From: Myxococcota bacterium
Lineage (GTDB): Bacteria > Myxococcota_A > Bradymonadia > UBA7976 > UBA1532
Reading direction: 5' to 3'
Length of the DNA stretch: 64,000 nt
Assembly (NCBI GenBank): GCA_963169045.1
Contig: CAUJDF010000042.1
Coordinates: forward strand, 62,001 to 126,000
The notes below the pieces were generated by a model, which made no database searches, had not been told where the DNA came from, and saw nothing but the letters and a program-made list of their open reading frames with translations. A program made the translations under genes and the position numbers. Of the stretch, positions 8,944 to 18,931 are shown piece after piece. The first letter of the stretch is position 1. Each line of letters starts with the position of its first letter.

Positions 8944-10536
8944 ATGGCCACGGCGACCGCTCCGCACCGCCTCGAGGCGCACGCATTCACGATCGAAGAG
9001 CTGCTCGGGCGGGTCGAACGCGGCGCGATCCGCATCCCGAAGTTCCAGCGCGGCCTCAAGTGGCAGACCCGCGACAACGAGCGTCTGCTCGAGAGCGTGC
9101 TCCGCGGGTACCCGATCGGAACGTTTCTGTTCTACCGCGACGACGCCCCGGCCGAGCCGGTGGTCGTCGGCCCTCGCACGCTCGACGCCCCGGTGACGCG
9201 GGACGCGCTCTTCGTCGTCGACGGGCAGCAGCGCCTCACGGCCCTGTTCGGCTCGTTGACGCCGCCCGGGCCGGCGCCGGCGGTCCAGCGGGAGAAGTTC
9301 ACCTTCTTCTACGACCTCGAGACGGGCCAGATCCGCCACCCGACTTCCCGACAGGAGCCGCCGCAGTCCTGGGTTCCACTCTGGGCGCTCGCCGACTCGG
9401 CGCGACTGCTCCGATGGCTCGCCGACCGGCCGGAGCTCGTCGCCGCGCCAGGCGTGATGTCCACGCTCTCCGAAGTCGCGAAGACGCTGCAGAGCTATCG
9501 CGTCCCCGTCTACGTCGTGGGCACTTCCGATCGCGCCGTCGTCTCGGACATCTTCGACCGGATCAACTCGTTCGGGAAACGCCTCCGGAAGGAGGAGGTG
9601 TTCGACGCACTCTTCGGCGGGCAGTCCGGTGACGAGCCCGGCGATCTCCGCTCATTCGCCGACGCGGTGGAGCGGCTCGGCTTCGGGAGGCTCCCGGAGC
9701 GCCTCCTGCTGCAGGTCGTCATGGCGGTCCGCGACGTCGACGTCACCGACGACTTCCGGCCGCACTTCCGCGATCCGGCGAACCTGCGAACGAGCATTCC
9801 GACCGCCCTCGCCGCGCTGGGTCGCGTCATCGACTTCGTGGCGACCGACGGGCGCATCCCGTACGTCACGTTCCTGCCCTATCAACTGCCGCTGATCGCC
9901 CTCGCCCGCGTCTTCCATGGGCGCGAGCACATCCATCCCCGGAACCGGCGACTGCTGGTGCGCTGGATGTGGCGTGGCATCCTGACCGGAATCCACCGCG
10001 GCGAGAGCGTCCCCTACATCCGACAGACGCTGAAGGCCGCGCACGGTGATGAGGACGAGAGCGTGCAGGCCCTGCTGGCGCTGGTCGGACGCCAGAAGCC
10101 CACCTACCCGCCGCCCGGGGACCGATTCCGCTCCCGCGATGCCATGACCCGGGCCCGCCTCGTCGCCCTGGCCCGACTCGGACCAGCGAACCTCGAGACG
10201 GGGGAGCCCATCGCGCTCGACGCACTGCTCACGCGGCGCGACGGTCTCGCCCGGCTCACCGCCGGTGAAGACGGCGGACTCGCCAATCGATTGCTCCATC
10301 CGCCGGTCGCCGAAGTCGACCGCCTCGTCAGGAGCGCGCGAGCACAGACGCTGAGCTCGCACGCGTTGACGGAGGACATGATCGCCGCGCTCCGCGACGG
10401 ACGGACCGGGTCGGCCCTCGAAGCGCGCGCCCATCACATCGAGACGATCTCGGCACGGTTCTGGGACGACATGGCCGAATGGGGCGAGAACGATCGCGGG
10501 CCCCTGGAGCGCATCCGGGTGGGTGATGACGACTGA
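8944..10536 (+). CDS. DUF262 domain protein (ParB/GmrS-like fold)
   Basis: This 530-aa protein has the DUF262 signatures IRIPKFQRGLKW (about residues 30-41) and VVDGQQRLTALFG (about 91-103). In this superfamily (GmrSD, BrxU, ParB-like) the DGQQR motif belongs to a nucleotide-hydrolysing active site. I did not find a C-terminal DUF1524 HNH nuclease motif. The gene overlaps the downstream HipA-like gene by 11 bp, so the two are translationally coupled. An earlier possible start at 8908 adds 12 residues; the ATG at 8944 was preferred because the conserved region begins soon after it. DUF262 proteins commonly occur in phage-defence loci. A defence or toxin-antitoxin role is inferred. Confidence 0.85.
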   Translation: MATATAPHRLEAHAFTIEELLGRVERGAIRIPKFQRGLKWQTRDNERLLESVLRGYPIGTFLFYRDDAPAEPVVVGPRTLDAPVTRDALFVVDGQQRLTALFGSLTPPGPAPAVQREKFTFFYDLETGQIRHPTSRQEPPQSWVPLWALADSARLLRWLADRPELVAAPGVMSTLSEVAKTLQSYRVPVYVVGTSDRAVVSDIFDRINSFGKRLRKEEVFDALFGGQSGDEPGDLRSFADAVERLGFGRLPERLLLQVVMAVRDVDVTDDFRPHFRDPANLRTSIPTALAALGRVIDFVATDGRIPYVTFLPYQLPLIALARVFHGREHIHPRNRRLLVRWMWRGILTGIHRGESVPYIRQTLKAAHGDEDESVQALLALVGRQKPTYPPPGDRFRSRDAMTRARLVALARLGPANLETGEPIALDALLTRRDGLARLTAGEDGGLANRLLHPPVAEVDRLVRSARAQTLSSHALTEDMIAALRDGRTGSALEARAHHIETISARFWDDMAEWGENDRGPLERIRVGDDD

Positions 10537-11752
10537 CCCGGGATACGCCGAGGTACGCCTCCACGGCCGGACGATCGGTCGCATCGAGGCGCTGCCGGCC
10601 CAGATGTTCCGCTTCGTGCTCGATGTGGACTACGTCGAGGAGCGCCGCCACGCGGTGCTCGGCCAGGTCTTCGAGGACGACCCGGCGGGGCCCTGGCGAT
10701 CGAGCGTCCACCTCTGCCCCTTCTTCACCAACCTGCTCCCCGACCCGGAAGGCCGCCTGGCGGACCTGCTCTGCCGGCAGCACGGCATCAAGGCGACGAG
10801 CGAATTCCGCATGCTGTGCCTGCTCGGCGACGACCTGCCCGGCGCCGTCGAGGTCGGCCTGGTCGGGCACGTGGAGGCGACCGACGCGGGCGATGCCACG
10901 GTCTGGCAGGTGCCGTCGGACGAAGATGAGGAAGGCCTGCGCTTCTCTCTCGGCGGCGTCCAGCTCAAGTTCTCGGCGCTGCAGAAGGACGGGCGCTTGA
11001 CGATCCCCGTCCGCGGCGTCGGCGGCGATTGGCTCGTCAAGCTCCCGGACCCACGTTTCCCGGGCGTGACGGAGAACGAGCACGCGACGATGCGCTGGGC
11101 CCAGGCCGCCGGATTCGACGTGCCGGAGGTCGGCATCGCTCAGCTCGCCGAGATCGACCGCATGCCCGCAGAGGTGGAGCCGGTCGGTGCGGCGCTCAAG
11201 GTGCGGCGCTTCGACCGGACGCCCGACGGTGGGCGCGTCCACATCGAGGACTTCGCGCAGGTCCTGAACGTCTTTCCGGCACAGAAGTACAAGGCGACGA
11301 ACTACGAGACCCTGGCGGCGAAGATCCACGCGCTTTCCGGTGAGGAGGCCTACCTCGAGTGCGTCCGCCGCCTCGTCCTCGTGTTCGCGAGCGGCAACGC
11401 CGACGCCCACATCAAGAACTGGTCGCTCATCTACGGCGACCAGCGGACACCGGCCCTCGCGCCCCTCTACGATCAGGTGCACACGCTGGCGTTCCCCGGC
11501 ACCAGCCGGACCCTGGCCCTGAAGTTCGCAAAGTCTCGCCGCTTCAGCGACGTGGGCCTCGACGGCTTCCGCCGCCTCGCGCGGAAGCTGGGCCTCGACG
11601 AGGAGGAGACGGCGCGGACCGCCGTCGAGACGTCCGAGCGTCTGGCGGAGACGCTCGACACGGTCTGCCAGCTTCCCGGCGGAGAGGCTTACGCGGCCTC
11701 GATCCGCGAGCACTGGGCGCAGTGTCCGTTGTTCCGGCGCTTCACCGGCTGA
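10526..11752 (+). CDS. HipA-like serine/threonine kinase
   Basis: This 408-aa protein has full HipA architecture. A couple_hipA N-terminus (FFTNLLPDPEGRLADLL and LGDDLPGAVEVG) comes first. FSLGGVQLKFSA follows at about 150. The phosphate-binding/kinase part includes VKLPDPRFPG and RFDRTPDGGRVHIEDF. The catalytic loop is GNADAHIKNWS (about 290-300) and the metal-binding Asp is in PLYDQVHTL. HipA kinases phosphorylate targets such as glutamyl-tRNA synthetase and cause growth arrest. The usual HipB helix-turn-helix partner is absent, and the upstream coupled gene is DUF262 instead. A GTG at 10523 is an alternative start. The gene ends 12 bp from the convergent kup gene. Confidence 0.88.
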   Translation: MTTDPGYAEVRLHGRTIGRIEALPAQMFRFVLDVDYVEERRHAVLGQVFEDDPAGPWRSSVHLCPFFTNLLPDPEGRLADLLCRQHGIKATSEFRMLCLLGDDLPGAVEVGLVGHVEATDAGDATVWQVPSDEDEEGLRFSLGGVQLKFSALQKDGRLTIPVRGVGGDWLVKLPDPRFPGVTENEHATMRWAQAAGFDVPEVGIAQLAEIDRMPAEVEPVGAALKVRRFDRTPDGGRVHIEDFAQVLNVFPAQKYKATNYETLAAKIHALSGEEAYLECVRRLVLVFASGNADAHIKNWSLIYGDQRTPALAPLYDQVHTLAFPGTSRTLALKFAKSRRFSDVGLDGFRRLARKLGLDEEETARTAVETSERLAETLDTVCQLPGGEAYAASIREHWAQCPLFRRFTG

Positions 11753-11764
11753 GGGGCAACGGCG

Positions 11765-13669
11765 CTACAGCTCGACCTGGACGCCGAGCTCGACGACGCG
11801 GTTCGGCGGGATGCCGAAGAACTGCGTGGCGCGCATCGCGTTGCGCGACATGAACGCGAACAGCCGCTCGCGCCAGAGGGCCATGCCCGGGCGGTCGGTG
11901 GCGATGAGGGTCTCGCGGCCGAGGTAGTAGGTCGTGCGCTGCGGCTCGATGCGCAGCGACTCGCGCGCGCAGGCGGCGAGCAGCACCGGCACGTTCGGCG
12001 TGTCCATGAAGCCGTAGGTGGCGACGACCTGGAAGAAGCCCTCCTTCAGCGCCGTCACCTGCAGGCGGTCGGCGGGCTTCACGTGCGGCACCTCGCGCGT
12101 GAGGATCGTCAGCAGCACGACCTGCTCGTGCAGCACGCGGTTGTGCAGGATGTGGTGCAGCAGCACCGGCGGCGTGCCGTCGACGTTGCTCGTCATGAAC
12201 ACCGCCGTCCCCGGGATGCGGTGCACCGGGTTCGCGCCGAGGTCCTGCAGGAAGTCGCGCAGGGGCAGCGTGCCGCTGCCGAGGCGGTCGGCGAGGATGG
12301 CGCGCCCGCGCCGCCACGTCGTCATGAGCGTGAAGATGCCGGCGCCGACCGCGAGCGGAAACCAGCCGCCGTCCGGGATCTTGAAGACGTTCGCGCCGAA
12401 GAAGCTGACCTCGATGCAGAAGAAGCCCAGCGTCAGCGGGAGCGCCGTCACGACCCGCCAGCCCCACACCTCGCGCGCGACGAAGTAGGCCATCCACGTC
12501 GTGATCATCATGGTGGCGGTCACCGCGATGCCGTACGCGGCCGCCAGGTTGCTCGAGCTGCGGAAGCCGAGCACGAGGCCGATCGCCGCCAGCATGAGCA
12601 TCCAGTTCATGCCGGGGACGTAGATCTGCCCGATCTCGTCGGCGGACGTGTGGTCGATGCGCATGCGCGGCAGGAAGCCGAGCTGGACGGCCTGCCGGGT
12701 GAGCGAGAAGACGCCGGAGATCAGCGCCTGCGAGGCGATCACCGCCGCCACCGTCGACAGCGCCACCATGGGGATGAGGAGCCAGCGCGGCGCCATGAGG
12801 AAGAACGGGTGGCGGATGGTGGCCGCGTCGTGCAGCACGGCGGCGCCCTGACCGAGGTAGTTCAAGAGGAGCGACGGCAGCACCACGGCGAACCAGGCCC
12901 AGCGGATCGGCAGCCGGCCGAAGTGGCCCATGTCGGCGTAGAGCGACTCGCCGCCGGTCACCACGAGGACGACGGCGCCGAGCACCATGAAGCCCGTCTG
13001 GCCCTCGCGCACGAAGAAGTCCACCGCGTGCCAGGGGTTGAGCGCGCCGAGCACGCTCGGCTCGCGCACGATGCCGTAGATGCCGAGGCCGGCGAGCATG
13101 GCGAACCACGCGCACATCACCGGCCCGAACAGCGCCGCGATGCCGGCGGTGCCGCGCTTCTGCAGGCTGAAGAGCCCGATCAGGATCGCGACGGTGATCG
13201 GCAGCACGTAGCGGTCGAAGGCGTGCGTCGCGATGCCGAGGCCCTCCACGGCGCTGAGCACCGAGATCGCGGGCGTGATCATGCCGTCGCCGTAGAGCAG
13301 CGCCGCGCCGAAGAGCCCCATGGCGACGAGCACGAGGCGGCCGCGCTTGGTGCCGGGGACGAGCGCCATGAGCGCCAGGATGCCGCCCTCGCCCCGGTTG
13401 TCAGCGCGCAGCACGTAGAGCAGATACTTCACGGTGACGACGAGCAGCAGCGACCAGGTGACGAGCGAGAGGACGCCGAGCACGTTGGGCGGGGTGACGG
13501 CCAGGCCGTGGCCCTCGTGGAAGCATTCGCGCAGCGCGTACAGCGGGCTCGTGCCGATGTCGCCGTAGACGATGCCGAGCGCGCCGAGCGAGAGCAGCGC
13601 GAGGCGACGGCCGGCGGGCGGCGAGGTTTCACCGTGCGCGGCGCCGTGCGCCGGCGCGTTGCGGGTCAT
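11765..13669 (-). CDS. kup: Kup-type low-affinity potassium transporter
   Basis: This 634-aa membrane protein is the usual length for the family. The conserved start LGALGIVYGDIGTSPLYAL is at about residues 30-49, followed by ADNRGEGGILALMALV. About 12 hydrophobic segments occupy residues 30-440. A cytoplasmic C-terminal domain contains VPVLLAACARESLRIEP and ends with a predicted strand-rich region. Kup/HAK/KUP proteins take up potassium, probably in symport with protons, across the inner membrane. The gene appears monocistronic; it is convergent with the HipA-like gene and is followed upstream by the kinase gene on the same strand. Confidence 0.95.
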   Translation of the reverse strand: MTRNAPAHGAAHGETSPPAGRRLALLSLGALGIVYGDIGTSPLYALRECFHEGHGLAVTPPNVLGVLSLVTWSLLLVVTVKYLLYVLRADNRGEGGILALMALVPGTKRGRLVLVAMGLFGAALLYGDGMITPAISVLSAVEGLGIATHAFDRYVLPITVAILIGLFSLQKRGTAGIAALFGPVMCAWFAMLAGLGIYGIVREPSVLGALNPWHAVDFFVREGQTGFMVLGAVVLVVTGGESLYADMGHFGRLPIRWAWFAVVLPSLLLNYLGQGAAVLHDAATIRHPFFLMAPRWLLIPMVALSTVAAVIASQALISGVFSLTRQAVQLGFLPRMRIDHTSADEIGQIYVPGMNWMLMLAAIGLVLGFRSSSNLAAAYGIAVTATMMITTWMAYFVAREVWGWRVVTALPLTLGFFCIEVSFFGANVFKIPDGGWFPLAVGAGIFTLMTTWRRGRAILADRLGSGTLPLRDFLQDLGANPVHRIPGTAVFMTSNVDGTPPVLLHHILHNRVLHEQVVLLTILTREVPHVKPADRLQVTALKEGFFQVVATYGFMDTPNVPVLLAACARESLRIEPQRTTYYLGRETLIATDRPGMALWRERLFAFMSRNAMRATQFFGIPPNRVVELGVQVEL

Positions 13670-13739
13670 CGAACGTTCCTCCCGGGCGGTGGACTGGGGG
13701 ATGGTCGTCGGGTCGGGGGTTCCACGCGAAGCTCGTGGC

Positions 13740-15185
<1,446 letters not shown>

Positions 15186-15242
15186 GCCCGTCCACCAAAC
15201 GCCATTTCGGTCGACGAGGCAAGTCCGGGGTAGCATGGGCCG

Positions 15243-16538
15243 ATGCGCAGGGTGCTCCTCGGAGTGGTGTTGTGGGCGGGCTGCGCCGACCAGGTGTCGG
15301 AGGACGCGGCGACGGACGGCCAGGCGGCGGACGACGGGGGAGCGGCCGACGGGGCACCGCGTCCAGATGCGCGCAATGACGACGGATTCGCGCCCGATCC
15401 GGACGCGGCGGCCGACGCCGCCCCGGTCGAGGACGCGGCCGCGCCCCGCACCGACGGGCGAGCGGCGCCCCCCGACGCCGCGCCCCCGCCCCCCGACGCC
15501 GCGCCCCCGCCCCCCGCCTGCCTGCCCGCGTCCGTCGACACGCGCCAGGGCGGTGGCCGCTGCGCCGACCTCAACGAGGCGTGGACGGCGCGCGGCATCA
15601 ACGTCGGCTACTACCCGTTCCGCGTCGTGGCCCCCATCGAGCAGTACTCCGGCGACTTCGACGGCGACCCCGCGGCCCTCTTCGCGCGCGGCCCCGGGCG
15701 CGCCGGCGTCGTCCTGCAGGTCGTCCCGCCCGGCAGCTACGTGGCGCTCTCGTCCAACGGGCCGTGGTACGACCCGCCCGCCGAGTGCCTCACCGGCGGC
15801 GAGCCCTGCGGCGATCCGGGTCGCGCCGCCTGCCGCGACGACTCGCCGCCGCTGCGCCCCGACCGCGGCGGCTTCCGCTGGGGCTACGCCTACCAGGGCG
15901 CGAGCCACATGCAGGGTTGGTTCTTCTTCGACCCCGCGAAGCTCGAGTTCGCCGGGTTCGACCCGGACCACCCCTGCGCGCTCGGCCCCGCCGGCGCCGA
16001 CTTCGAGGCGGCGAGCGCCTGCGGGCAGCCGACGGTCTGCCGCGGCCGCAACGCCTCGTGCGGCCAGGTGAACCGGTGCGACGAGGGCGCCGACGACTGC
16101 GGCCGCGCCGCGTGCGGCGCCCGGTCCGGCGGCCCGCTCACCCCCCCCGCCCACCGCCGCCGCGTGGCGCGCCCGGACCGCGCCGCGGTCTGCCGGCGCG
16201 ATCCGCCGCACCCGTCCGTGCGCTGCCTGCCCAACGGCGACGAGGCCGACTTCTTCTTCGTGTACCCGTTCGGCGCCTACATGTACTGGGCGCCCAACAG
16301 CACCACGAAGTTCTGGCTGCATTACGGCGACCGCGTGCAGGTCTACTACCACGCGCGCGACGCCCAGAACGTCCTGTGGGACTTCGTCGAGGTGATCGAG
16401 TCGGGCGCGCCCGCCCTGACGCCGGCGAGCGACGCGGCGGGCGCGGCCGCCCCCTGCAGCGCCGACCGCCCCGACGCGTGCCGCCCCTGCGCCAACGGCG
16501 GCGCCTGCGGCTGGATCCAGGACGTCTTCCTGCAGTAG
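15243..16538 (+). CDS. Secreted lipoprotein of unknown function
   Basis: This 431-aa protein starts MRRVLLGVVLWAGC, a lipoprotein signal. An Asp/Ala/Pro-rich linker (about 20-95) follows, with the repeat PPDAAPPPPDAAPPPP. The folded part contains NVGYYPFRVVAPIEQYSGDF, WFFFDPAKLEFAGFD and DADFFFVYPFGAYMYW-like aromatic-rich stretches with paired cysteines. It ends in a short Cys-rich tail containing CRPCANGGACGW. No family was recognised. It is transcribed divergently from the kinase gene, with 57 bp between starts. Confidence 0.75.
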   Translation: MRRVLLGVVLWAGCADQVSEDAATDGQAADDGGAADGAPRPDARNDDGFAPDPDAAADAAPVEDAAAPRTDGRAAPPDAAPPPPDAAPPPPACLPASVDTRQGGGRCADLNEAWTARGINVGYYPFRVVAPIEQYSGDFDGDPAALFARGPGRAGVVLQVVPPGSYVALSSNGPWYDPPAECLTGGEPCGDPGRAACRDDSPPLRPDRGGFRWGYAYQGASHMQGWFFFDPAKLEFAGFDPDHPCALGPAGADFEAASACGQPTVCRGRNASCGQVNRCDEGADDCGRAACGARSGGPLTPPAHRRRVARPDRAAVCRRDPPHPSVRCLPNGDEADFFFVYPFGAYMYWAPNSTTKFWLHYGDRVQVYYHARDAQNVLWDFVEVIESGAPALTPASDAAGAAAPCSADRPDACRPCANGGACGWIQDVFLQ

Positions 16539-16545
16539 ATGGCGT

Positions 16546-17487
16546 TCAGCGGACGAGGACACGCGCGCGAAGCGCCTGATAACACTGGTGAAACGCGTCG
16601 TTGATGCGCGCGTAGCCCGCGTCGTTCGGGTGCACGCCGTCCGTGAAGAGCGACCGCCAGTCGGGCGCGTCGAGCATGAGCCGCTCGAGGTCGAAGACCG
16701 GCACGCCGAGCGCGGCGCCGAGGTCGCGGACCTCCTCGGCCCAGCGCGGGCCGAGCGGCTGACCGCCCACCTCGAGCGACCACTCGGGGTACGTCCCCGG
16801 CGGCAGGGTGACGAGCACGGGGATCGTGCCGCGCTCGAGGAACCAGCGCGCGATCGTCTCGAGATCCGCGCGGAAGACGGCGCGAGCCTCGGCCTCGCTG
16901 GCAACGTCCGGCTGGACGACATCCTGCACGTACAGACGGATGTCGTTGGTGCCGTAGAGCACGGTGGCGACCTCCGGCCACGCCTCGCGCTCGCCGATGG
17001 CCGCCCGCCCGCCGTCGCGGTCCACGTACGGCATCGGATACGACAGGTTCGCCACGCCGCCCCAGCCCTGCCCGTCGCCTTCGACGCCCCAGCGCGTGGT
17101 GCGCCCGGTGGCCGCCGTCTGCGGCACGTCGAGGAAGATGCTCGGCTGCCCGAAGATGCGGCAGTGCGCCGGCGCCTCGTAGGCCATGTCCGGACGCGCG
17201 GGGTCCGTCGTCAGCGGGTTCAGCCACAGGTAGCTTTCGGAGATGCTGTCCCCGACCACCTGGATCTCGCAGGGGCGCGTCCGCTCCGCGTCGAATGCGT
17301 CGCGCAGCCCGTTCGCCGCGGCCTCGTCCAGCAGCAGATACGGCGTCCTTGCGGCCGCCGGCGGCCCGGGCTCGTGCTCGCCCGGCGGCACGGGCAGGCG
17401 CCCGACCTCGTCACCGCTCCCGTCGTCGCACGCCGTCATCAGCGCGCACACGAGCGCGACCGTCGGGATCCGTCGGTCCATACGCAT
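16546..17487 (-). CDS. SGNH/GDSL-type hydrolase lipoprotein
   Basis: This 313-aa protein has a lipoprotein signal (VALVCALMTAC). SGNH hydrolase blocks are visible: GDSISES with the nucleophilic Ser (about 80), YGTNDIRL in block III (about 178) and DGVHPNDAGY in block V with the Asp/His pair (about 282). The block II Gly is less clear. These enzymes are lipases, esterases or carbohydrate deacetylases acting outside the cytoplasm. A GAGGG ribosome-binding site lies 4 bp before the ATG at 17487; a second ATG at 17481 is possible. The gene is convergent with the 15243-16538 gene. Confidence 0.85.
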   Translation of the reverse strand: MRMDRRIPTVALVCALMTACDDGSGDEVGRLPVPPGEHEPGPPAAARTPYLLLDEAAANGLRDAFDAERTRPCEIQVVGDSISESYLWLNPLTTDPARPDMAYEAPAHCRIFGQPSIFLDVPQTAATGRTTRWGVEGDGQGWGGVANLSYPMPYVDRDGGRAAIGEREAWPEVATVLYGTNDIRLYVQDVVQPDVASEAEARAVFRADLETIARWFLERGTIPVLVTLPPGTYPEWSLEVGGQPLGPRWAEEVRDLGAALGVPVFDLERLMLDAPDWRSLFTDGVHPNDAGYARINDAFHQCYQALRARVLVR

Positions 17488-17609
17488 TCGGCCCTCCCTG
17501 TCCACGATCGTGAGAGGAAGCACCCGGGCGGCGCGTCGCGCCGCCGGTCACGCTCGAGCCTTCGCCCTCTCGGCGTCGACGTGGCCGAGCAACGACCGCG
17601 TCGCCGCGC

Positions 17610-17672
17610 GCAGCGAAGCGACCGACCCCTTCGGGCAGACTCGCCACCGCAAGACGGGGGCTTCGCCTGTGG
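17610..17672 (-). repeat. Partial copy of element E core
   Basis: On the minus strand this segment matches 21101-21162 at about four in five positions. It includes the shared block CTGCCCGAAGGGGTC preceded by GTCTTGCGG. It lies in the 247-bp gap between the SGNH hydrolase start and the next gene's stop. No terminal repeats were seen here, so it is either a remnant or a conserved structured segment. Confidence 0.6.
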
Positions 17673-17678
17673 GAGCAA

Positions 17679-17714
17679 GCTGCCTGCGGCCGGTCGGGGC
17701 CGGCCGCAGGCAGC
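17679..17714 (-). terminator. Strong 15-bp stem hairpin, possible terminator
   Basis: GCTGCCTGCGGCCGG and its perfect complement CCGGCCGCAGGCAGC flank a 6-base loop. It lies about 20 bp downstream of the stop of the predicted outer-membrane protein gene (minus strand). No T-run follows on either side. It may terminate transcription or protect the 3' end of that message. Confidence 0.55.
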
Positions 17715-17734
17715 CGAGGATGGCGCCACTCGAG

Positions 17735-18922
17735 TCAGAGGCCGAAGGCGGCTTCGAGCGTGAGCGCCGCCTCGGTGAAGGGGCGAAGGGCGCCGCGGTC
17801 GTCCTCGAGGCGCTCGACGCGCCAGACGCGGGCGAGGGTGGCGCCGAGCCACCAGGGGCCGGAGAGGCGGCGGCGGGCGGCGGCGGCGGCCAGGCTCTCC
17901 TCGACGTCGAGGAGCGAGCCGAGGGAGGTGCCGGCCCCGCGGCGCGCGTAGAAGGCGGTGAAGGCGGCGTCCTCGGTCGGCACCTCGACCCAGGCGGAGA
18001 GGTCGCCGCGGCGCGCGCCCGTGGCGTCGGCGTACTCGGCGCCCACGGTCGCCGCGTCGGCGTAGGTGACCTCGAGCCCGCCGCGCCCGCCCTCCGCCGC
18101 CGGCAGGGACCGGGGCCCGCCGAGCCGGGTGACGAGGTACGCGGTGTCGAACCACGCCCAGTCGTAGCCCTCGCCCGCGTGCAAGTACTCGGCGCGCACG
18201 GTGAATCGCCAGTCCTCGCCCCCCGCGGCCCACGCCTGGACGCCGACGTGCACGCCGACGTCGCCCTCGTCGACGCGGTTGACCTCGACGTACGTCGTCA
18301 GGACGAAGGCCTCGCGCGCCCCCAAGGTGGCGGAGACGTCGGCCCCGTAAGCCGGCAGGAAGACGCGCTTCGCCTCGAAGGCGCCCGTGTCGTCGATGCG
18401 GCCGTCGAGGGCCTCCGGCGCGGCCGTGTCCCCCGCGAAGGTCGCGCCGAGCGCCAGCGGCGGCAGGACGTGGACCGTGCCGCGGGCGGCGATCACCGGC
18501 GGCCCGAGGAGCTGGTCGCTGAAGGCGTCGAAGGCCCAGCGCTCGCCGCGGGCGTGGCCGTCGAGACCCACGCGCGCGTGGTCGTCGTCGGTGCCGTTGT
18601 GGTAGCGGCGCACGAGCGTGCCCTGCCCCAGCGTGCGGCGGGCGATGACGCCGGCGCGGGCGGCGACCGGGTCGGCCTCGTCGCCGAAGCGCAGGAAACG
18701 CACGACGCGGCCGGCATCGGCGGGCTCGTCCCAGTCCTCGGCCCTCAGGCCGTCGTCGCCGAAGCGGAGCGGCGCCTGCAGCGCGATCCCGAAGCGCCCC
18801 CAGCGCGCGCCGGCCCAGGGTGTGGCGAGGAGCGCCGGCTCGTCGGCCACGAACCCGAAGCCGGCGGCGGCCCCGGCCTCCCACGTGCCGAGCGCGCCCG
18901 CGACCAGCAGTGCTGCTATCAT
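17735..18922 (-). CDS. Predicted outer-membrane beta-barrel-like protein
   Basis: This 395-aa protein has a short N-terminal signal (MIAALLVAGALGTWEAGAAA). It then has many alternating, aromatic-containing strands such as WAFDAFSDQLLGPPVI, FVLTTYVEVNRVDEGD, WRFTVRAEYLHAGEGYDWAW and GLEVTYADAATVGAEYADA. It ends TLEAAFGL, with a C-terminal hydrophobic strand typical of porin-like barrels. No named family was recognised. It starts only 9 bp from the divergent site-2 protease gene, so the two promoters must overlap each other's coding regions or be shared. The beta-barrel assignment rests on strand pattern alone. Confidence 0.7.
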   Translation of the reverse strand: MIAALLVAGALGTWEAGAAAGFGFVADEPALLATPWAGARWGRFGIALQAPLRFGDDGLRAEDWDEPADAGRVVRFLRFGDEADPVAARAGVIARRTLGQGTLVRRYHNGTDDDHARVGLDGHARGERWAFDAFSDQLLGPPVIAARGTVHVLPPLALGATFAGDTAAPEALDGRIDDTGAFEAKRVFLPAYGADVSATLGAREAFVLTTYVEVNRVDEGDVGVHVGVQAWAAGGEDWRFTVRAEYLHAGEGYDWAWFDTAYLVTRLGGPRSLPAAEGGRGGLEVTYADAATVGAEYADATGARRGDLSAWVEVPTEDAAFTAFYARRGAGTSLGSLLDVEESLAAAAARRRLSGPWWLGATLARVWRVERLEDDRGALRPFTEAALTLEAAFGL

Positions 18923-18931
18923 CGGCGCCCC

